Numbered from the stretch's first letter, positions 22,740 to 34,854 are shown. The stretch is 38,494 nt of DNA from Echinococcus granulosus (GCF_000524195.1 NW_020170597.1:9870-48363), one strand, 5' to 3'. Made by a program: numbers and translations. The notes: generated from the sequence alone by a model not told the origin.

Positions 22740-24640
22740 GGACCTGGTCGGATAGGGTAGAGATGGGACAGCAATCGTATTGCTAACAGAACTGTATAAT
22801 CTTCAGACCATGTACTTTAGACTCTAAAATGCAACGACGATATTCCATCGCCCTACGCAAGCTGCGCCAATTGGATTATTCCTGAAACACTTTTCAGTAT
22901 ACCTGGCTAACATTCTTGTTTCCGATAGGGGTGATCAAGTGCATACTGCTGGTCTGATTTTAGTGTTATGGGTCTAAGAGAGGCGGGTTAGACTCTAAAC
23001 CCCAGGTAATGTCGATTCATGCATTGCTTTGTCAAATCTCTAAAACGTATATATCGTCAGACCAGTTGGCAATATCCAAAGTATGCACTAAGTAGCAGAG
23101 TGATTAGACTATTTCCCTACCACTAACAGGTCACAACGTGTGTTCACTAAGAACACAATTCTGCAGCATGAAATGACGCCTTAGAACGCTTCGGATGATC
23201 TGGATGATATGGTGAGTTTCAGCAAATAAAACTGTGCGGAACAACTAAAAGTTTCTGAAGACCCAACTGCCTACTCCGACTTTAATTATATGCATGAAGT
23301 CTGCCAACTCAGGCCAAGCATCCAGACAGCAGGCCAGCCAGGCAGCCAATGCTGGTAGAAACATTGTATTATCTAACATAACATCATCCAGCAATGCGAT
23401 GGCAGTGTAAATGGCCTTCCATAACTAAGTGCAGTCCATACCTTGTGATGCAGTTCATGGTGAACAACACACTTCTGCACTGTTCAGGTTGGTTCCACTA
23501 CGGAGTTTTTTTTGGATATTTCTTCGAATTAGCATTCTCCTTGTGTCCTATCCTCCTGATTTTTGCTCCCAATCGTCTATATTTAGGCTGTTTTGAGAAT
23601 TTTTTGCTACAGCTCTCTTTATTCTTCTTATGCACAGTCGAGGTCATATGCAAGTGCATTAGCGCATAAGAATGCTGAAAATTCTCGTAAATATAAACAG
23701 CGGAAGATGGAACACCCCATTTGGAGCGAGTCACTTTATGCTCAAAGGCTTGAATGTATCATTCCATGTAGCAGTGCCTTCTTGCAATTTCCATAGTGTG
23801 ATTTCAGTCTCCACAATGCCTTATCAATAAAATCGAGGGCAGTGCTCTACAATGTACGATTTTAAGAGGGAGAGGTGAGGATACCACTTCTGAGACAGTA
23901 TTTGGGAAAACACTGCAAAAAGTTTCACCTTTTGACTGCAAGCAGCCCAGTTTAACAAATGCGTCAAAATAGGACTATCTTCTGCCTTTTACTCCAAATA
24001 ACTCCTGCCAAAACAATTTAAAGCACTTCTTTTCACCTAAGCTGATGTAAAATTCCACTTTTCAAGTCATCATTCTAAATTCCTTCTGGTCTTGTGTTGT
24101 CGAATGCTGCAGATTTGTTCACGCAAGTCCCACAGCCTGATTCTCGACTCAATTTTCAATTTTAAACAGTTTGCACAAAGCAAAACAATAAATCCACACA
24201 TATTTACTGTAGCAGAAGTCCATGCGTTCATGTGGCTTACTTAAAAAGGTATTAACTAATCTTCTATGAAATTTAAATTGTGAAGTTACCAGACACTGGT
24301 AAAATGTCATGTAAAATGTGCGTGGCATTCAGTTTGATTTGATATTGATTCCATTTACCATACATGCTAGGCTACAGGTCCAAAATTGAGCGAACAGCAA
24401 AATGTGGAGATGAAAGTAAAGCTTTTTTTGTTTTAAAATAGCCACAAACAGGGCTTAGCTAACAAGGAATGCATGTTTATATGCCTGTGACGGAAAACAT
24501 CAAACCTCATTTTCTAAGGGTAGAAAACAAGTCTTAGAAATTCACATTCTTAACTTCTGGGGGCGGATATTTGATGACCAACTTGCAAAAGCACAATGCT
24601 CAAGTACCTGAAATGTATATGCAGTCAACGAAGCTTGTAC
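22740..24640. other. No recognisable gene
   Basis: Open frames at 23,394-23,669, 23,498-23,734 (minus) and 23,593-23,796 overlap each other and have no known domain. A small CAGGCCAGCCAGGCAGCCA cluster lies near 23,330. Nothing else stands out. Confidence 0.4.
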
Positions 24641-24656
24641 ACCTCTCTCCTTGCAG

Positions 24657-24962
24657 GTACAAGTGCCTATCAACACCACTTGCTAAAAGAGGTCGGGTGG
24701 ATAGTCAAACACACTGGCACCTGACACGGCGTCAGCTTTCCTCAACAAAACTGCAAAAGCCCTGCTTGTGCATCGACAAGTATGGCACATCCAGATAACC
24801 ATAAAAACAGTAAATTGCCGCAAGCAAGTCTGAGTGCAATAAGCGCTACGCATCAGAACAATTCAGTAATATTCCACAAATGTCGTAGCCTACCGCATTC
24901 ACCGCTAGATTCCAACTCGAAATGCAGTGCCCAAGTGGGCAGGAGCGTTTATTGCAGAAATA
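24657..24962 (+). other. Candidate terminal exon (speculative)
   Basis: A good-looking 3' splice site (CACCTCTCTCCTTGCAG, ending at 24,656) is followed by 46 in-frame codons to a stop at about 24,798, then an AATAAA (within GAAATAAAATG, about 24,959). This is the order expected of a last exon with its 3' UTR. The encoded residues are basic and Cys/Ser-rich with no recognised domain. An open frame already runs through the splice site from 24,571, so the frame itself adds little. No upstream exon is identified. Confidence 0.15.
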
Positions 24963-24974
24963 AAATGAAGTAAA

Positions 24975-27040
24975 ATTTTATTCCTGTACAAGGTATGATA
25001 CAGTGGTGGTACCTACTCACATAATTTAATCCCTTTAAAATTTAGCAGTTCCATAATGTTTGGAAAATGCGATAGTCCATATACCACCACCATTGGTCAT
25101 TAATGCCAAATATTAACTTGAACTCCCTACACAAAAATGGATTTTTTATCTACTTTTATTCTATTGGCTAAGGTACAGGCAGTTAGCTGGTAGGGAAGGA
25201 AGTCACAAATCACACGATACCCTGCAGGTTTACTTACAGAATCCGCATACTGGACGTAATCGTAATGCTACAGCATTACAAATGCCTGTGTCACACCTGC
25301 AGGAAATCATCTTGCCCTACAGAAACTTGCTTGCATTGGCTACAGGTGGAGATATCTCCGCCATTAGCGTAATCAATTTAGGAACTAAATTCTCTCCTCA
25401 AATCAAATATGCTAAGGCCATCCAGCTCTGCTGAATCAATTAGAATGGATGGATTCATAGCCACTGATATGCACACATGGCACAAATCGAAAAAAGCCAA
25501 TTTACGTATGCAAGGGTGTCCGTCCCTGATGCCACATACATTCAAGTGCGAAATTGGTACTTCGCGCGGCAAAGCGCAGATTGCATCTTTTGCGATTTTT
25601 GATGAGTGGCAGCATTAACGGGTGTGTGGATTTCGTGATGTTAGGTTTATGTTAATGCCAGCGTCATGAACACTTTGGTCTCAAGTGCGGCCTACACATC
25701 CCTCTGGAATAAAACCACTGCACCGCATCAGTGCCTGAAGCAGATAGATACTGCTCTATTTGGTAATTTGGACAAATTTTGCAGACTTCTGTTGCTTATG
25801 GACAGCCGATGAGTCCAGTCCTTGTGGTTCTTGTCAAAGAGCCAATTAGGTGAAGAGAGAGATTGCTGTGTCGCTATTTGGAAGACTGTATCATTCAAGG
25901 CAGTACAATATTCCATCCAGCTTAAGCTTATGGTGGCAACAATACTAAAGCTGAGCAGCAAGATAATGGGGATGGGAGTAGCGGCAATGGGAATATCATG
26001 CAGTAAGGGTGGCCGCAGTGATGTAATTCATATCACAAGCATTAGAGATGTAACAATTCAACCTAAGAATATAAATCAATTACTTTTGGTTCTTTACACA
26101 TTTATGTACGCCTAGAGAAAAAGAGCAATATTTGGCTTGTCAGAAAGGTAATTTTGTGTAATTACATGATGTGATGAAAATACAGAAGTGACGAGACATG
26201 GTCCATGACGGAGCAATTAATTCGGCTGCTCCTATAGACTCCACTATATGGGATAGGCCAAGTAGAAGCACGGCCTTTGCAACATGCAATAGGAATGCAG
26301 CTTTTAATTATTCTATTCAGTATACTGATCCCATAGGGAATGAAATTTTGCAAGTATGCATCTGTGTTTCGGTACGTCAAAGTCGACAGTACAGGATTTA
26401 GGTGAAAGAGGTGGTCCTCTTTTTGATGGAATGAGCAAACGTTATTCGAATAAAAATGCCTTACCATTTCCAAACAGCAAAAATATAAACACTTTAGTTC
26501 GACCAGAGCAGCATGCTGTGAGTGGAAGTAAGTTTACTTTTTGCATAGTTAAAGGACTCATATTTTTGAGTCATTCAACGGCCATCGCATCTATTATATC
26601 TAGTGCTTTCGCGCAGGCTTGTAGTCATTGACGAATTTTTGAAATATAATTTTTTATCAGAGTGGAAGTCATGGAAGGTATCAAAAAGATGAGCTCCCTA
26701 TTGACTGGTAGATCAAAATAGACGAAAATACAACTTACCACCTACTAAAAAGCGCGACACGAATTATCGGTCGACAAATCTGCAAAAAAATTTAGATTTT
26801 ACGCCTTCATTTACTTTACTACCCTTAGCACAATTTTAATATGCCCCTTCATACACTTAACCTGGTTTGTAATACGATCATTACACACCCTTGCACCACG
26901 GACCACCTTAAACAGAGAGAACAAGCTGTTAATATCCCGACTGCCCTACTGCTGCTAAAGATGATAGGTTAACAAGTTGAAGCCCTTAGGACTAATTCTA
27001 TTTGGCTCTCCTGGAGTGGTTGGTCTTACCGATGGTGCAA
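24975..27040. other. No recognisable gene; small inverted repeat
   Basis: A short palindrome GTAATGCTACAGCATTAC (25,262-25,279; 8-bp stem) lies between two CCTGCAGG-like sites. Open frames of up to about 100 codons occur on both strands (25,822-26,115, 26,162-26,473 minus, 26,356-26,631) but overlap in antisense and lack known domains. Confidence 0.4.
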
Positions 27041-27042
27041 AG

Positions 27043-27660
27043 TATTGATATTAACTAACACTCAAAGGAAAGCACAGAGAATTAGCAAAATTCCATGTAA
27101 AATATAAACAGAGATGTAAAAAAGATGTGATTCTAATGCATACTGTGAGGTGGTGGCTAAGGTCAAATGAGGAGGTAGAAGATGGCGGAGCGAAGTTTAA
27201 AGTTAAAACAGACGATTATATACCTGCACTGCAAATAGAAATAGACAATACTGTGTGCAGGAAAAAATTTGAGAACTTCAATGATTTATGGTTAAATAGA
27301 ATGTAAAATTTTGTTTTTTAACGATGTTCATTGTTGTATCCATATCCCCATAAGAATGGCTAAGTTTAGTGAGATGAGGTAGGCCTGAGACACCGATAAG
27401 TGGGGGTGGCCGGTGAAATGTAGTAGGCTATATCGCAAAGACTTGTAGAAAGGTCCGATTCTTGCGAGCACTTTGTTGCAGATATCAATTGCGTTGGCAA
27501 TCTAGATCTGCCAACGTGGTAAAGGTGTGGCTGCTGCTGGTAAGAGAGTAATGTTGGTAATCTAGATACTTAGACGAACTAGTAGCGTAGTGTTAAAAAA
27601 AACGGAATTTTGTGAGGCACAAATGCATTTATATTCGGGTTGCACGAAGAAACTCCCCAT
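27043..27660 (+). repeat. Retroelement 5' block (family C), copy 2
   Basis: This is the partner of 11,863-12,525. Good anchors are GGCACAAATG near 27,620 against 12,453, and the gap-free 60 bases at 27,481-27,540. The conserved plus and minus frames of copy 1 are interrupted here by stops (for instance TAG within AATCTAGATCTG). It is followed by the assembly gap and then polymerase fragments, which places it in the 5' part of the retroelement. Confidence 0.55.
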
Positions 27661-28042
27661 CCATGATAGAGATCACATTCAGGTGATTATAATTGCAACT
27701 CAATTGCAAAAACTAATTAAATTAACGTGTTAACACCTTTGATCAAAATTGAGTGCATACGGGTGCTCAGGGAACATGATCAGGTTTTGCTAACTAATTA
27801 TCCCTGTGGCGGGCATGGCACCATAAATACTATAGTTAATCAAGCCCATGCAGTCTATTACCTTCTGACAGGGGGCGGGTAAATGCACCGTACCAAGGCT
27901 GTAGGAAGATCATTCCCACCAGTTTGCGCTCTAGTGCAACAGTAACGCATGTCGCTTTAGTCACGGTAAAAGTTCACTTCATCCCCACTTTTCTGGAAAT
28001 GGATCCCAGGGCACACTCTGATTGCTTTTCAGCTAATAGATG

Positions 28043-28142
28043 NNNNNNNNNNNNNNNNNNNNNNNNNNNNNNNNNNNNNNNNNNNNNNNNNNNNNNNNNN
28101 NNNNNNNNNNNNNNNNNNNNNNNNNNNNNNNNNNNNNNNNNN
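28043..28142. other. Assembly gap (100 Ns)
   Basis: Exactly 100 N characters interrupt the sequence, a conventional placeholder for a gap of unknown size. The gap lies inside retroelement copy 2, between the 5' block and the reverse-transcriptase fragment, where gag, protease and most of reverse transcriptase would be expected. The open frame spanning 27,924-28,187 is an artefact of the Ns. Confidence 0.99.
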
Positions 28143-28429
28143 CCTATTCTTAGTGTTAGAATAAAAGCATTTTCATTGCTACCCTAATTACACTGTTGTG
28201 CTGATTCTCTAGATTGTCATCTGCACTCTTCCTAGTGTATTTCTGCGGTACGTTGTTACATTGACGCTGTTCTCAATGGTCGAATTTCTTTGATTGCCTT
28301 CTAAAAATGGCAGTACCTTCCAACATAACTACAAAGCGATGCACACGATATGTCATTATCTTTAGCTGTGATTGGAAGGAAATTTTACATCCAGATGCAA
28401 ATCAATGTAAACCATTTAAACACTTGTCA

Positions 28430-28833
28430 GAGAGGCAATTTGTTCCTCTGTGGTAAGCCAAAATGTTCACAATTACTTAAACCGAATTGTACTAGGAGAT
28501 TCTCAGGCGTCTTATGGTAAGTAAATAGGCCTAAATATATCAATGGGCAGCCAGGATAAGCATTACATGGACAGTGGCCAAATTTTTTACCGTAATGAGC
28601 TCTTCCCGTCTCACCCTGAACCCAACCCAAACAAACAACTTCAATACCAAGTCAATGCCGACCAGTCATTTGGAACCACATAAACTTGTAGGTTCAACAA
28701 GTTATTGCAGGAGATTGGTGGAAAAGATTGCTAAGTTTTCAAAACTGCTGCATAAACTAGCGAGAAAGCAGGTGAACATAATTTTAAACAAGAGAAAGAG
28801 CTTGATGATTTTGCTTTTAAAGAACTAAAGTAA
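28430..28833 (+). pseudogene. Ty3/gypsy reverse transcriptase, C-terminal fragment
   Basis: The plus-strand frame 28,574-28,828 contains LEPHKLVGSTSYCRRLVEK (residues 33-51), which fits the Ty3/gypsy segment 'fLGLasYYRRFi..fa.ia.PLh.Lt.K' at the end of reverse transcriptase. KFSKLLHKLARK follows as expected. The frame then shifts, and FKQEKELDDFAFKELK (28,783-28,830) fits the next conserved piece ('F.W..ec..AF..LK') and ends at a TAA. The catalytic YxDD part is not recovered and would lie upstream, towards or within the gap. It is a dead fragment of a polyprotein whose product would copy element RNA into DNA. RNase H follows directly. Confidence 0.75.
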
Positions 28834-28839
28834 ATGATC

Positions 28840-29201
28840 TGCTTCGCACTGATTCTGACTCTTTTACAGTTTGAAGCAAGAACCTCATTATTCTTACTGG
28901 ATACTGACGCTAGCACCGCAGTGTTTGGCTATGTACTCTCACAAGAGTACGAAAAAGGAGGATAATACGTCATCGCTTAAGTGTAGTTGCGCAAAAAGTA
29001 ACAAAGCTGAAACAGGAAAGGTTAACACAACGTAAACTGTTCACTGTCTTTGCAATGGTTAGACAATTTAGACATCACCTGAGCGCCAAGAATTTCATAA
29101 AAAGAAAGCACTATCTGGTACTGAAGGCCATAGGCCGTTTGGTTGCACGCTGGTACACTACATTGCAGCAGTGGCATTTCACAGTGTTGTACAGGGAATG
29201 A
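28840..29201 (+). pseudogene. Ty3/gypsy RNase H fragment
   Basis: LLDTDASTAVFGYVLSQ (28,894-28,944) matches the start of Ty3/gypsy RNase H ('ilDTDAS..giGaVLsQ') and keeps the DTDAS motif, which carries the first catalytic Asp. That frame stops at 28,963. A second piece at 29,055-29,201 contains VRQFRHHLSAKNFIKR and then GRLVARWYTTLQQWHFTVLY, fitting 'v..fRhYL.g..f...tDh..L' and 'gRlaRW...Lq.ydf.v.yr' at the domain end. At least two frame changes and several stops make it non-functional. The two pieces lie in the expected order and spacing for one domain. Confidence 0.8.
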
Positions 29202-29980
29202 AATCTTTTTAGTTGTACAGATGCCCTATTATGCGGTACGGTCATGGCAGAAACGGGTAGGGTTCCAGTGAATAAGGTATTCTTAAGTGAACTCACTAAA
29301 ATCATAGGAGAAATATGGAGAGTATTGATGAGAATACTTCTTCGGCAAATGAGAGGTTCCTTACGTCCTCCTATAAACACAGCGTAAGAGATGAATTCTT
29401 CAAGTAAGTAGACCACACAGACTTGGCATGAGTGATGAAATTTAATTTAAATTTTTATACCATCCACTGGTTCCAGACATTACTGGATCATGTGCGGAAA
29501 CATGCAAGACGCCTCGAGCAGAAGGCACTCGTGGTCTCCACCCAACTCCAGCGTGCTTCAGAGCTGCCAAGTTAGCGTTATTTCCTATGGCTTTAAAAAT
29601 CCACAGCCTTAACCAGTAGCAACATCCCAATTTATGGTCACAGACTTCCTGAGTATAACAGCAGTTACTGAAACCATACCTTCTCTACCATCCACTAATG
29701 CGGTAGGCATTAATCCTACCACTAATTTAGAAAGTTAACTCTTTACTCAATTACGCAAGAATATCAGGCTCTCTAACACACGCAGGACATCCTGAAGGCT
29801 TACTTTATGGATACATAAAGAAAAGACTAAGATTCAGGTCTTGGTGTTGTCCCCATACGTATGAAGCAGTAGTTTATATATCAATCAGCTTTTGGCCTTC
29901 TAAGGTGCTCACGATTCAGAGAGTGAGAGCATTACCAGTATATTCTTATCAAACAAGAAGCAGCAACCAACAATGTCACA
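29202..29980 (+). pseudogene. Ty3/gypsy integrase region, heavily decayed
   Basis: Between RNase H and the integrase tail the frames are badly broken. The best trace is at about 29,730-29,830: a Leu-Glu-Ser followed shortly by AGHPEGLLYGYIKKRLR (HPEG at 29,788-29,799), which fits the second half of the integrase catalytic core ('fes.lf..lc......tt.yHPegnGlvER.nrtL'). A short DFLSIT near 29,640 may echo the start of the core. I could not find the HHCC zinc finger. The open frames at 29,111-29,416 and 29,442-29,630 are minus-strand shadows. Confidence 0.5.
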
Positions 29981-30295
29981 GTACGCATTACTGCTGAAGA
30001 ATGGAGTATGACAAAATTTAGCACCAAACGGGAAGACTTACGACCATCGTATATTCGACAAAGAAAATATTGCGACAAGCATGGTCAGCATAATGTATGC
30101 CAAGAGGGTACTAAATGCAGCTGTTCAGGCTGAGCCTGCCTCCTAGATTACATTGCAGTTTACACCATACTGGGATGAACTATGCATTCAAAGTGGTAAA
30201 AGTCATATTGCTATCAAACTGCTCAATCATTTACCATTCAGCACTGCAAAATGTATTTGCAAATAAATAAACCGCCCGTCAAATCCTAAGGGTAA
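29981..30295 (+). pseudogene. Ty3/gypsy integrase C-terminal tail, copy 2
   Basis: KYCDKHGQHNVCQEGTK (from about 30,065) fits the 'Q..YyDr.v....y..GdlVwl' segment after the integrase core, and TPYWDELC (30,162 onwards) fits the 'f.p.W.GPy.v' segment. IQHCKMYLQ near 30,230 fits the end ('yri...g....vH.nRLK'). One frame change and internal stops interrupt it. The same stretch recurs at 34,855-35,094, which confirms that it is a repeated element. It ends just before the purine tract at 30,356. Confidence 0.6.
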
Positions 30296-30355
30296 GTTTA
30301 CGTGCTAACGGAAGAAATAAGACCATGCTAAAAGACATATACAATGACTGTTTGT

Positions 30356-30364
30356 AAGGGGAGT
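30356..30364 (+). mobile_element. Putative polypurine tract, copy 2
   Basis: AAGGGGAG follows the integrase tail by some 60 bases and precedes TATCAG, which could be a mutated TGTCAG LTR start. The equivalent position in copy 3 (35,165-35,172) is also AAGGGGAG, and in copy 1 (near 14,000) it is CGAGGGAGGAAG. Conservation of a purine run right after pol in three copies fits a plus-strand primer site. I found no matching 5' LTR. Confidence 0.35.
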
Positions 30365-33150
30365 ATCAGCGATGGTGCCCTGAAAAGGATGAAGCCATGT
30401 AATACACATTTGTTTGATTGCACCCTTTAGGCAAGGAACGTTGAGTGAATACGAGGCTCGTGACGAAACGATCGTCAATTACCATTAAGGAAGAAGTGAG
30501 TTCTGGACATGCATTACCAAGACACTTGAATATGGTTCATGATATTATTGGTTCATAATATTATCAGTCCACTCGTTTCACTGGAATCAAGGCTGTGATT
30601 AAAAAAAATAAGTACCGAATTTAATGTAGCTATTACTTACTGGTTTGTTGTACGGAGAGCACATCAGAGCGGTAAATGTGTTTCTAACTGGCAATGCAAA
30701 TGAGCATAACCAAAGGTATTATTGCCGTTTACAAAACACGGATGTACAGTTTAGCCATCTATTAATCTTTTGCAAAGGCACCATCCCGACAGTGATCAAT
30801 TAGGTCTAGCAATATTAAAAAGAACTGTACTCTCAGCAGACTCGATCACTGCATATTATCCATGCAAGTAATCTGAGTGTTGTCTACCACTTCTCGGATT
30901 GTCCTTTACAGGATAAGTTCGTATTGTCACAATCGTAAGAGATTTTTACAAAATCATAGTCAAGCTGTCAGGTGCACACTCTAACAAACGTGGAAGTGCT
31001 CGGCGGGCAGAATATTCCTCAATCAGAAGACAAAAAGGGTAGCCGTAATGCAATTGCACGCAAAGGCAATAAACCAGTGGAGCGAGTACTCCTCAATTTC
31101 TTTATAAATTGCTGCCTTGTACTGGTGCTGCGTAGACTGATATCTGATCAGAAGCTCTATGCAGCAGCTCAAATCCTGTTCTTGATTACTTCGTCACAAC
31201 GGTTTGATGAGACCTATTTGGGTTTCCAATTTATCAGTCCTTACACCACATGCCATTTCATGCAACTGTTGGCAAGTACTTAGCTAACTTACTTTTCCAA
31301 CACAACCAAATTAAATTCTAGACCTCTGTTAGTGGATGCATTCAAATAGTTTCTAAATTTTCCGACAGATAAACCACACTGCTAAGGGTGGATGCACTCA
31401 GCACCTTCAATGTCTGAACGAGCTGGTGTTTACTTTTTTGGTATCAAGCAGGATTAAGGGTTAGTGTCATTCAGCATCAGAATAGTGTGCAAAAATTACT
31501 GCCCAAATTAGAAGGACAGTAAATGTTACAAGTCAGCCATGAGGTAGATCAGAATCCTCAGCTAAATCCTTTTACTCAGTGTGTCTACAATTCTATTTGC
31601 TAGTACATCACAGAAGCTGAACCTTCTGCTTCCAATGGAAAAGCCTACCCGATTATTTTGTCCACTACACTTGTATACAACTCCGATCCGCTACAGCTTT
31701 AGAATAGATAGCGCAGCCACACCAAGTATTGTGTAAAACAGAAATCGTTAATTTGTCAGTGGAAAATTTTAACTCCATTTAGTAAGTCTGATAGTAGACT
31801 GTTCATGGCAACGACTTCTTACCCATCAAATTTTGGCATAAATTATGGGACGTTTACTAAAATGCTCTTTTGACACGACCGCACGCTTTAGCTAATCAAT
31901 CCAATGGGGTCGGTCTGTTCTTCTCGCACTACCCCGCGGCACACCGGAAAGCCAATTATTGCTCAGAAATTACACTTGTCTTCCCAACTTTGACTTTCCA
32001 CCTCGACTGAATCCCAAATTAATTTGGAAGTCTATGGTCTTGCACAAACAATTTATTCTCCTTCTTTCCTGTTAAAGATGCCTTTTTGGATTCACTATAT
32101 TACGACAGTCAATTGTTAGGAATGATTAATCTCTCCTGAATACGACTGCTTTTGGTGCATAGACTTATTCCAAAGTGATTGTTTAGAAAACTAACTGACA
32201 GTTGTGTTCTTAAGATGGTCAGTGTAAAGCCCACAGTCACGACTGATGGTTGCAAAGCATATTCTCTCCTACCCATTTATCGTCTTTGAAAGGCTCCGAA
32301 TAGCATCATGTTTATTAGGATAACAAAAATCCCAATTATCAAGCATAGTTCTAGTTTGTTCATAAATTTCTTAGGTCTCACTCAGAACACCATAATCTTG
32401 GGTGGTTGGTAAAGAGTTTTCTGAGCAAAATGTCCACTTAATTGCTCTTTGTGGAATGTTTTAAGCTATTAAAAGTCACAGAGAGTTAATTGACTTCAGT
32501 AAATTTGCCCATTCTGTCATGCATTTCTTCACAATATGAATTTTGTTTCAAGGTCAATAATAAGTTTGATCACTTTGGAGGAAAAGCCATGCCTGTAAGG
32601 AAGAAATTTCCAAATTTGCCGTATTGAGATATGTGCGCACCACAATCCCAAACAAGAGATAACACCGCGTCTCAATGCATACAATGGGCTGTTGGAAGAA
32701 GAGATGACAACGTTCACTTAACCAGCCTCTTTGAGACTAAATGAGGCACCTTTTAATCAACCTTGTCAGTTTTTGGTCTGTGCAAGAGAAGCAGTTAGTT
32801 CAACTAGCGTTGGAATGTGATATTGGTTGCAAAATAGCAATTTAAAAAGAAGGTGGACCACAAATAACCTCTTAAGAGTGGCCACAAATCCTTCTCACGA
32901 AATGTTCTACCCGTTCTACCTATACATTTGGTGGGTACTATAGCATGCGTTTTATATGCGGATCAATTTGGCATTAATATGGTGCAGGCACCAGGTCAAA
33001 ATAATTTTGATCCTATTCAGTTACACTGCCAATCGAAAATATATTCATACCTCTCGAATATCTTGCATACGATTGATGATTAGGTGAGATGTAATGGTAT
33101 CAACGTCCATCCCTCAATTCCGATTAAACATGAGAGCTGATTGAATTGAA
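30365..33150 (+). repeat. Retroelement 3' block, copy 2 (about 2.8 kb, unassigned)
   Basis: This is sequence downstream of pol that recurs in parts elsewhere: 30,365-30,620 in copies 1 and 3; about 30,900-31,310 in copy 3 (35,690-36,070); 31,500-31,715 at 17,480-17,725; and 32,150-33,030 in copy 1. The longest frame (30,972-31,283, 103 codons) shows no known domain, and I see no clear envelope or chromodomain motif. At about 2.8 kb it is long for an LTR, so it could be an extra ORF, an LTR plus other inserted repeats, or both. The end near 33,150 is estimated from fading similarity to 15,650. Confidence 0.6.
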
Positions 33151-34850
33151 GCATCTATTTGGAATTATTAGGAACAGGGTTTAGTGACCACTATTTTGCG
33201 GACTTAAAGTTCACTACTTCCTCAGCGGTCGCAAAATTCCTGCTCAATGAACGCCTCTCGCCAGAAAGATATGATCCAGCAAACGTATATTACAGAAATA
33301 TTTCCAGTAAAAAAGGAAATGTGGTCTAAAATTCTTACCAAGTAGAGATACGTACACGTTTTTTTCTCAAAAATTGGCAGTAAAATTGAATGCATTAGAG
33401 TGACGGGGTGTGCAGGTTGACATCTAGCGAAAAGTCGTCATATGACTGCAGCAAAGTGCATACAATAGTGCAGTATAACATGCGAATCGTATGTTAAAAT
33501 ACATTAGGTGGGGGGAGTTGCTGTGCATTTTTGACAATGGTAACCCGCTGTGAAAGAATTTTGTTTGCATCCGAATGTCGGCTCGAAGGTATCGTCTTAG
33601 CATTGATGACAAGGTTATATCGGCCATCCCAGGTTGGATAGGAGATAGTTAATGCCAAATTATTCCATGCTTAGGGTTATCCAGATCTAGGATAAATGTT
33701 AAGATGAGTACGTAAATGCAGCAGAACAATGTTTCGCAAAACAATCACAGCCTTTTCTCCCTTACAAATATAATATTTAAGCTCGGTCTCCATACCTTTT
33801 TTTGCATGTCATTCCATCCCCTTTTTTTCAAAAAATTCGAAAACGCATGCTAGGATTGATGGGACGCCTACATTTTCTTTTCACTAAACCAAACACGGCT
33901 AATTCACAATATGAACAGGCTTTCAAGAGTGTGTTCATGCGAATTGCCCAAGGGTACTAGTGCAAAACTTCAACGTCAATTTACACAAGTTGAGCAGCTA
34001 TCAGGATGTCTGCTTCTTCTTAAAAGCCCCCTTCGATATTTGGGCCTATATGCCTACACAGTCATTTGAATTTCACCAGATTCGATTCTGGCGAATAATA
34101 GTGGACATTTAGGCCTTACCACCAAAAACCACCAAAGATAAGACCGATCATACAGTTTCATCTTGATCCGAATCTGGGTCCAAACTAGTAATGCAGAATA
34201 GCTACATCAACTTACTTTAATCAAGTAAGAGCGACCGGAAAGAAATCAACACAAGCCGAATATAACACAAGGGCATTTCAAAGCACTTGCTCTGCTTTAA
34301 GCCTAACCAACACACTTCTCAGTGATAGCCTTTCTAAAAGCCAAGAATGGATTTACGAGGTCACTGTTACCTTATTCCCGTCAAGATAAAATTTGCATAA
34401 ACCATTAATCATTGCATTAGTCAGGGCTGCTCACAATTTTCTCTTGAGCAGTAACAGTTCTCTGCCAACCAAATTCAGAATTACTAATTACCTCCAAATG
34501 AAATTACGCTATTCGCTAGTTGCGACCAGTAGGAAATACGCATTACATTCTTCCAGTCAAGATGCTTCAACGTGTCACTTACACGACTTGCATTCCATTT
34601 GCCAACTTTAAACCACGATCTCCATCATTCGTGTGGGATACTGGCGATATTACTGGCTACAGTTCATAAGTCAAGCAGCTTCTCACTGTTCAAGACCCTT
34701 ATGTCTTGTAGAATAACTATACCAAATGACATTATCTTATGAAACATAGAAGTAGTAACCCACGAAATTTCAAGGTACCTATTGGGATTGAAAGAAGGAT
34801 AAGTAAACTGTTGGAATTGCTCTGGAACTCTTATGACTGTCGTATGTCAG
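33151..34850. other. No recognisable coding; may include decayed pol of copy 3
   Basis: The stretch lies between the end of copy 2 and the integrase tail of copy 3, so decayed polymerase is expected in its right part, but I could not recognise motifs. The open frames at 33,424-33,627 (minus) and 34,393-34,611 (plus) have no known domain. Confidence 0.35.
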
Positions 34851-34854
34851 TCAA

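Noticed and set aside
25262..25279. 18-bp imperfect palindrome near two CCTGCAGG-like sites
   Set aside because: The stem is only 8 bp and there is no adjacent gene; likely chance.
27924..28187. 87-codon plus-strand frame
   Set aside because: It runs through the 100-N gap, so its openness is an artefact.
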